Assembly: GCF_009901525.1 (NCBI RefSeq)
Contig: NZ_CP019288.1
Span: 620,001 to 684,000, forward strand
DNA length: 64,000 nt
Origin: Kordia antarctica
GTDB lineage: Bacteria; Bacteroidota; Bacteroidia; Flavobacteriales; Flavobacteriaceae
Direction: 5' to 3'
A program made the position numbers and the translations under genes. A model generated the notes under the pieces. It saw nothing but the letters and a program-made list of their open reading frames with translations, was not told the origin of the DNA and did not search any database. How positions within the stretch are numbered: the first letter of the stretch is position 1; every line of letters starts with the position of its first letter. This document shows positions 60,498 through 64,000 of this stretch, one piece after another.

Positions 60498-61583
60498 TTG
60501 ACTTCTAAAAAAACACATACATCAGCCTTACATGAAAAAGATGGGATTTCCAAACCAGATTTTATCAGCAAAACTTCGGTGGATACTATCAAAAAGAACA
60601 GAAGAAAACAACCTTCGGTAGACGAATTGGTTACAGGAATTTTGAATCATGATAAAGTGGCTTTGAGCAGAGCAATTACGTTGGTAGAAAGTAAAAGTGT
60701 GACACATCTAGCGAAAGCTACCGAAATTATAGAGAAATGTTTGCCACATGCTAATACGTCAATTCGCATAGGAATTACAGGCGTTCCAGGTGTTGGGAAA
60801 AGTACATTTATTGAAGCTTTTGGAAAACATTTGACAGGTTTGGGCAAAAAAGTTGCCGTGTTAGCTGTTGATCCAAGTAGTTCAATTTCTAGCGGAAGTA
60901 TTTTAGGCGATAAAACTCGAATGGAAGATTTAGTAAAGGATGAAAATGCTTTTATTCGTCCGTCAGCTTCTGGTGATTCACTTGGTGGCGTTGCTCGAAA
61001 AACTCGTGAAACGATTATTTTATGTGAAGCGTGTGGTTTTGATACAATTGTGATTGAAACTGTTGGCGTTGGGCAAAGTGAAACTGCCGTTCATAGTATG
61101 GTAGATTTCTTTTTATTGTTAAAATTGGCTGGCGCCGGAGATGAATTGCAAGGAATCAAACGTGGAATTATCGAAATGGCTGACGCTATTGTGATTAATA
61201 AAGCCGATGGCGATAACATAAAACGTGCGCAAATAGCGCGAACTGAATTTAAGCGCGCATTACACTTATATCCGCAGAAAGCTTCTGAATGGCTTCCTAA
61301 AGTAGTTACGGCTTCCGCCTTGAAATATGAAGGAATTGACGATGTTTGGCAACTAATTTCGGAATTCTGTGAAACGACGAAAGCAAATCATTACTTTGAA
61401 AATCATAGAAAACAACAAAATCGTTTTTGGCTGTTACAAACCATTGAAGAACGCCTGAAACATAACTTTTATAACAACGAACACGTAAAAAGTGTGTTAG
61501 ACGAATATTTGAATGCTACCGAAAACAGCACAATTTCTCCGTTTCATGCTGCACAACAGTTATTGGATTTGTTGAAATTTTAA
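60498..61583 (+). CDS. meaB: MeaB/ArgK GTPase, methylmalonyl-CoA mutase chaperone
   Basis: A 361-aa P-loop GTPase with a TTG start at 60498. Walker A is GITGVPGVGKSTFIEAFG, then AVDPSSSISSGSILGDKTRM, ETVGVGQSE and VINKADGD, all matching MeaB/ArgK. The family loads adenosylcobalamin into methylmalonyl-CoA mutase and protects that enzyme. No mutase gene is in the window. The cobalamin adenosyltransferase at 44183-44758 would deliver the cofactor. The N-terminal about 40 residues are a Lys/Ser-rich extension, as in other Flavobacteriia (inference). Confidence 0.94.
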   Translation: MTSKKTHTSALHEKDGISKPDFISKTSVDTIKKNRRKQPSVDELVTGILNHDKVALSRAITLVESKSVTHLAKATEIIEKCLPHANTSIRIGITGVPGVGKSTFIEAFGKHLTGLGKKVAVLAVDPSSSISSGSILGDKTRMEDLVKDENAFIRPSASGDSLGGVARKTRETIILCEACGFDTIVIETVGVGQSETAVHSMVDFFLLLKLAGAGDELQGIKRGIIEMADAIVINKADGDNIKRAQIARTEFKRALHLYPQKASEWLPKVVTASALKYEGIDDVWQLISEFCETTKANHYFENHRKQQNRFWLLQTIEERLKHNFYNNEHVKSVLDEYLNATENSTISPFHAAQQLLDLLKF

Positions 61584-61598
61584 AACATATTCAAGCAT

Positions 61599-61623
61599 AA
61601 AAAAAGCGAACCGAAGCTCGCTT
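61599..61623 (-). terminator. Rho-independent terminator of the RiPP precursor gene
   Basis: On the minus strand AAGCGA and TCGCTT form a stem around the loop GCTTCGGT, followed by TTTTTT. On the plus strand the sequence after the hairpin is not T-rich, so it serves the minus-strand peptide gene ending at 61645. Confidence 0.75.
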
Positions 61624-61644
61624 AATTCATGTATTTTCTGTTTT

Positions 61645-61815
61645 TTACAATTCGCAATCCCAAACGGTATGACATTCGGTGTCTGTACAATTTCTTTCTG
61701 TTTCACAAGCACACCAAGAGTTATTTGTCCAGTTTCCTCCATTGAGTTGATTCACGTGTAAACTAGAAATTAAATCTTTGTTAAGTTTTAATGATGTCAG
61801 ATTACTTTTTTTCAT
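61645..61815 (-). CDS. Double-glycine leader RiPP precursor peptide, orphan
   Basis: A 56-aa peptide. The leader MKKSNLTSLKLNKDLISSLH, with NQLNGG ending at residues 26-27, has the LKLNKxxIxxL...GG layout of Bacteroidota lanthipeptide and radical-SAM RiPP precursors. The 29-residue core starts NWTNNSWCACETERNC and has Cys at 35, 37, 43, 48 and 54, plus Thr/Ser at 30, 33, 39, 44, 46 and 50, so thioether or disulfide crosslinking is plausible. A terminator follows 22 nt downstream. Leader-peptidase, dehydratase, cyclase or radical-SAM genes are absent from the window, so modification enzymes would have to come from elsewhere in the genome. Confidence 0.8.
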   Translation of the reverse strand: MKKSNLTSLKLNKDLISSLHVNQLNGGNWTNNSWCACETERNCTDTECHTVWDCEL

Positions 61816-61931
61816 AATATAAATTTTATTTGGTTAAGTCATAAATTTAGTGAAATGAACATCATTAACATACAATTTATCAATTCATTAACAATGTTTT
61901 CAAAACTGCACTAAAGTAAAATCTATAAAAT

Positions 61932-62528
61932 TTAAGCATATTTCCGAATCAAAAACTGTTGTAATTTAAAGATAATTCCGCCATAAATTCCACCAAAAAT
62001 CATTCCTGTGAGTACATCTCCAGGAAAATGTACGCCAATGTAAATTCGGCTATAACCAACACATGCAGCCCAAAATAAAAGTATGAATACGATGTATTTG
62101 AAGTGTTTACGTAAAACCAAGCCAATAAATGTAGCTAAAGCCATTGCGTTGGAAGCATGACCTGAAAAATATCCAAATTGTCCGCCACAATAAGGTTCTA
62201 ATTTACCATTTATTAAAGTCGTTTTCACCAATCGCATGTGATCTATTAAATCAGCTGTGTGACAAGGTCTTAGACGTAAAAAGAGTGTTTTTTTGAATAG
62301 ATTTGCGGTTTGATCGGTAATTGTAATTAATAATGCTACCAATACAAGTGTAAAGAATATTTCTTTCTTATTGTGTGTTTTTAAGATGAGAATCAACAAA
62401 AAAGCATACAACGGAATTGCGTAGTATTTATCCGTGATAAACATCCAAAAACCGTCCCAAGTTGGCGTTCCGAGTCCATTTAAGAATAAAAATAATTCTT
62501 TGTCGTAATTTATGAGTTGATCGATCAT
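61932..62528 (-). CDS. PAP2 family phosphatase
   Basis: A 198-aa membrane protein with five or six hydrophobic segments. The three PAP2 motifs are KKTLFLRLRPC near residue 70, FSGHASNAMALATF near 120 and SRIYIGVHFPGDVL near 165, with the catalytic His residues intact. It removes phosphate from lipid pyrophosphates or phosphates, for example undecaprenyl pyrophosphate, at the periplasmic face. Which substrate cannot be told. It is 21 nt downstream of the lipoprotein gene at 62550. Confidence 0.92.
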   Translation of the reverse strand: MIDQLINYDKELFLFLNGLGTPTWDGFWMFITDKYYAIPLYAFLLILILKTHNKKEIFFTLVLVALLITITDQTANLFKKTLFLRLRPCHTADLIDHMRLVKTTLINGKLEPYCGGQFGYFSGHASNAMALATFIGLVLRKHFKYIVFILLFWAACVGYSRIYIGVHFPGDVLTGMIFGGIYGGIIFKLQQFLIRKYA

Positions 62529-62549
62529 ATTTATTATATACCCAACTAT

Positions 62550-63386
62550 TTACCTATTGAATCTAAAAGTAGAATCAACAGCAATATTCTTTTTATTGAT
62601 TAAATCGTTTCGTATTTTTCCTTCAAGCGAAAGCTCATTGACTCTTGTACTACTACTTGTTGTATAAAAAGAAATTTGATCTCCGTTTGAAGAAATTATC
62701 ATTTTTTGTTCAATTCTCTCAAGAGTTTTAAAGTCGTATACGAACGCGTGTGTCAAAATGTAACCACTAATAAATTCTTTATTTGTAGCATCTAAAACAG
62801 GCGGAATAAGTAAAGCATCATGTACCAAAACTACATAATCTATTTCTTTTAATTGATTCAAACCTTTGTGATAACGCGATTCAATACGAACTTTTTCGCT
62901 CATAGTAATGGAATCCATAACTGCAATGCTAGACTTTTTTTGCATAGCTTCTTCCCAAATTTCTTTGGCATTTCTTGTATCATAGGTTGATGTAGGAAAT
63001 TTCAAACTATAGCCAGTTCTAGCTCGTTGAGCATTTGTTTTACGGAATGAATCGTAATTAACATTATTTTTATTATGAATAAATAATGTGTTATTCTCTG
63101 TCATTTTCAACGAATCTATGTTTATTTCTTCTTCAATAGAAGTGTCAATAATAGCAGAAATAATTTCCATTTCATCTTTGGTATGAATTACTTTGACTGC
63201 AGTATTAAATTCTTGAAGCTTTTCAATAGAAGCGACTTTGGTAATCATTGAATCTAATTCACTATTTGTTTCTGTTGCTAATTGGTTGTAGACTTCTGAG
63301 CGAATTGTTACGAATGGTTCTGGTTCAGTATTACAAGAAGTAAAAATGCACAAGCATATGCATATTAGTAGTAAAGGTGTTCTCAT
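62550..63386 (-). CDS. Lipoprotein of unknown function
   Basis: A 278-aa protein with a lipobox (CLCIFTSC, Cys 18). The mature part is mixed alpha/beta, with VYNQLATETNSELDSMITKV and VDYVVLVHDALL-like stretches (IDYVVLVHDALLIPP near 190) and Ser/Thr-rich strands near the end. No recognised domain. A heavily charged central part carries IIDTSIEEEINIDSLK. It is followed by the PAP2 gene and preceded by a small acidic protein gene, perhaps one transcript. Confidence 0.75.
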   Translation of the reverse strand: MRTPLLLICICLCIFTSCNTEPEPFVTIRSEVYNQLATETNSELDSMITKVASIEKLQEFNTAVKVIHTKDEMEIISAIIDTSIEEEINIDSLKMTENNTLFIHNKNNVNYDSFRKTNAQRARTGYSLKFPTSTYDTRNAKEIWEEAMQKKSSIAVMDSITMSEKVRIESRYHKGLNQLKEIDYVVLVHDALLIPPVLDATNKEFISGYILTHAFVYDFKTLERIEQKMIISSNGDQISFYTTSSSTRVNELSLEGKIRNDLINKKNIAVDSTFRFNR

Positions 63387-63405
63387 TTGTTAATTGTTTT
63401 TAGGA

Positions 63406-63633
63406 TTAATCGTCATATCTAGATAATTCGCGATCATAAAAGTCGTTTGCGGCTTGGATTAAATTTTCGGATTCAGAAGCCAATTCTTTTTCGTCTTCTT
63501 TATCAAATTCTTCTAACCATTCTACTTCATCATTTTCTAGATTGATGATGAATCTTGGGAATTCGGTATGTATAATGAAAATTGCATCGGGATAATCTGT
63601 ATTATCGCCCAATAAAAATTTAGGAAACTCCAT
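63406..63633 (-). CDS. Small acidic protein of unknown function
   Basis: A 75-aa protein starting MEFPKFLLGDNTDYPDAIFI, then FPRFIINLENDEVEWLEEFD, and ending rich in Glu/Asp (NDFYDRELSRYDD). The frame overlaps the 3' end of the MATE gene by 14 nt, a sign of co-transcription. The pattern looks like a conserved small Flavobacteriia protein, but I do not recognise a named family. Confidence 0.75.
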   Translation of the reverse strand: MEFPKFLLGDNTDYPDAIFIIHTEFPRFIINLENDEVEWLEEFDKEDEKELASESENLIQAANDFYDRELSRYDD

Positions 63634-64000
63634 AAATAGCTTGATTTTTAATAAGTTTTTTTGATAAATAATTGAATCTAATATACAATAATATTGCAGA
63701 AACGGTCAATCCGACGAGTAAACCCACCCAGATTCCTGCACTTTTGTATTCGGTGTGTAATCCGAGATAGTACGAAGTTGGAAAACCAACCATCCAATAC
63801 GCGAAAAATGTGATGAATGCCGGAATTTTAACATCTTGTAAACCGCGTAAAATACCCAAACCAACCACTTGAATTCCGTCTGAAATTTGAAAGAATGCAG
63901 CAACTAAGAGTAATTTGCCCGCAACCATAATTACTTCCTGATTGTCTACAAAGTTTACAGTATCTGTTTCGTTGATATATAAGGTTGGAAACCAGTTATT
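63620..64000 (-). CDS. MATE family efflux transporter, C-terminal part (cut by the window edge)
   Basis: The frame is open to the end of the window, so the start is outside. The visible 126 residues begin NNWFPTLYINETDTVNFVDN, then LLLVAAFFQISDGIQVVGLG and ILRGLQDVKIPAFITFFAYWMVG, of which FQISDGIQV and LRGLQDVKIP match the second half of NorM-type MATE transporters. The last helices and a basic end (IRFNYLSKKLIKNQ) follow. It should export cationic compounds using a Na+ or H+ gradient. An internal ATG at 63928 is not the real start. Confidence 0.88.
   Translation of the reverse strand, partial: NNWFPTLYINETDTVNFVDNQEVIMVAGKLLLVAAFFQISDGIQVVGLGILRGLQDVKIPAFITFFAYWMVGFPTSYYLGLHTEYKSAGIWVGLLVGLTVSAILLYIRFNYLSKKLIKNQAIYGVS

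Noticed and set aside
62550-63386. Possible peptidase or RiPP partner next to the RiPP precursor
   Set aside because: No protease, radical-SAM or lanthionine enzyme motifs are visible. It is just an unknown lipoprotein.
63620-63928. 102-aa protein starting at the internal ATG at 63928
   Set aside because: The frame stays open to the end of the window and the residues upstream match the MATE family, so it is the end of a longer gene.

Overview
The window is AT-rich chromosomal DNA of a marine-type Bacteroidota, most likely Flavobacteriaceae. The evidence is low GC, promoters of the Bacteroidota type (TTG and TAnnTTTG spaced 19 nt) with almost no Shine-Dalgarno sequences, a long SecA without the C-terminal zinc motif, a DUF2795 protein, and a double-glycine RiPP leader of the type common in this phylum. 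A relative of Kordia is a reasonable guess but is inference. No rRNA, tRNA, CRISPR array, transposase or phage gene was seen.

Positions 56-39546 are one large surface-polysaccharide locus, read almost entirely on the minus strand from a promoter near 39575. In order of transcription it encodes: a Wza-like outer-membrane exporter and a Wzc-like tyrosine autokinase; an O-carbamoylation cassette (carbamoyltransferase, SGNH protein, a 49-aa DUF5989 protein, SxtJ-like protein); a Wzm/Wzt ABC exporter with a glycan-binding C-terminal domain; a lipid-linked-sugar module (UbiA-type prenyltransferase, HAD phosphatase, GT-C-like membrane protein) with methyltransferases and glycosyltransferases; a neuB-neuC-neuA nonulosonate set interrupted by a broken four-helix-bundle gene; an asparagine-synthetase-like protein with an altered PP-loop; and a long series of glycosyltransferases, two FkbM methyltransferases, an exostosin-like GT47, an O-antigen polymerase/ligase-like protein, a DPM1-like GT2 paired with a second GT-C-like protein, a beta-propeller membrane protein, a PaaK/CapK-like adenylating enzyme and a priming sugar-1-phosphate transferase. 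One methyltransferase (2905-3783) is inverted. Many genes overlap by 1-16 nt, so they are probably translationally coupled.

Positions 39658-48548 hold housekeeping and small genes on the plus strand: an ABC-F ATPase, two methyltransferases, two tiny membrane peptides overlapping a cobalamin adenosyltransferase, a DUF2795 protein and secA. Positions 48838-49798 hold an ECF sigma factor and its membrane partner, and 50201-51543 a DUF6249-like membrane protein and msrA.

Positions 51887-57252 are an apparently undescribed module: two tandem lipoproteins, each with two copies of an unnamed domain, a membrane-anchored single-domain relative, a multi-pass membrane protein, a sensor kinase and a NarL-type regulator. 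All three relatives end in the same N-x-G-x-L-S-P-P-P tail. Positions 57397-59957 hold a second ECF sigma/anti-sigma operon with a large secreted adhesin-like protein.

Positions 60498-64000 hold the MeaB GTPase, an orphan 56-aa double-glycine RiPP precursor (61645-61815, minus), a PAP2 phosphatase, a lipoprotein, a small acidic protein and the 3' part of a MATE transporter. Intergenic DNA is rich in 7- and 8-bp tandem arrays and in small dispersed palindromic repeats.
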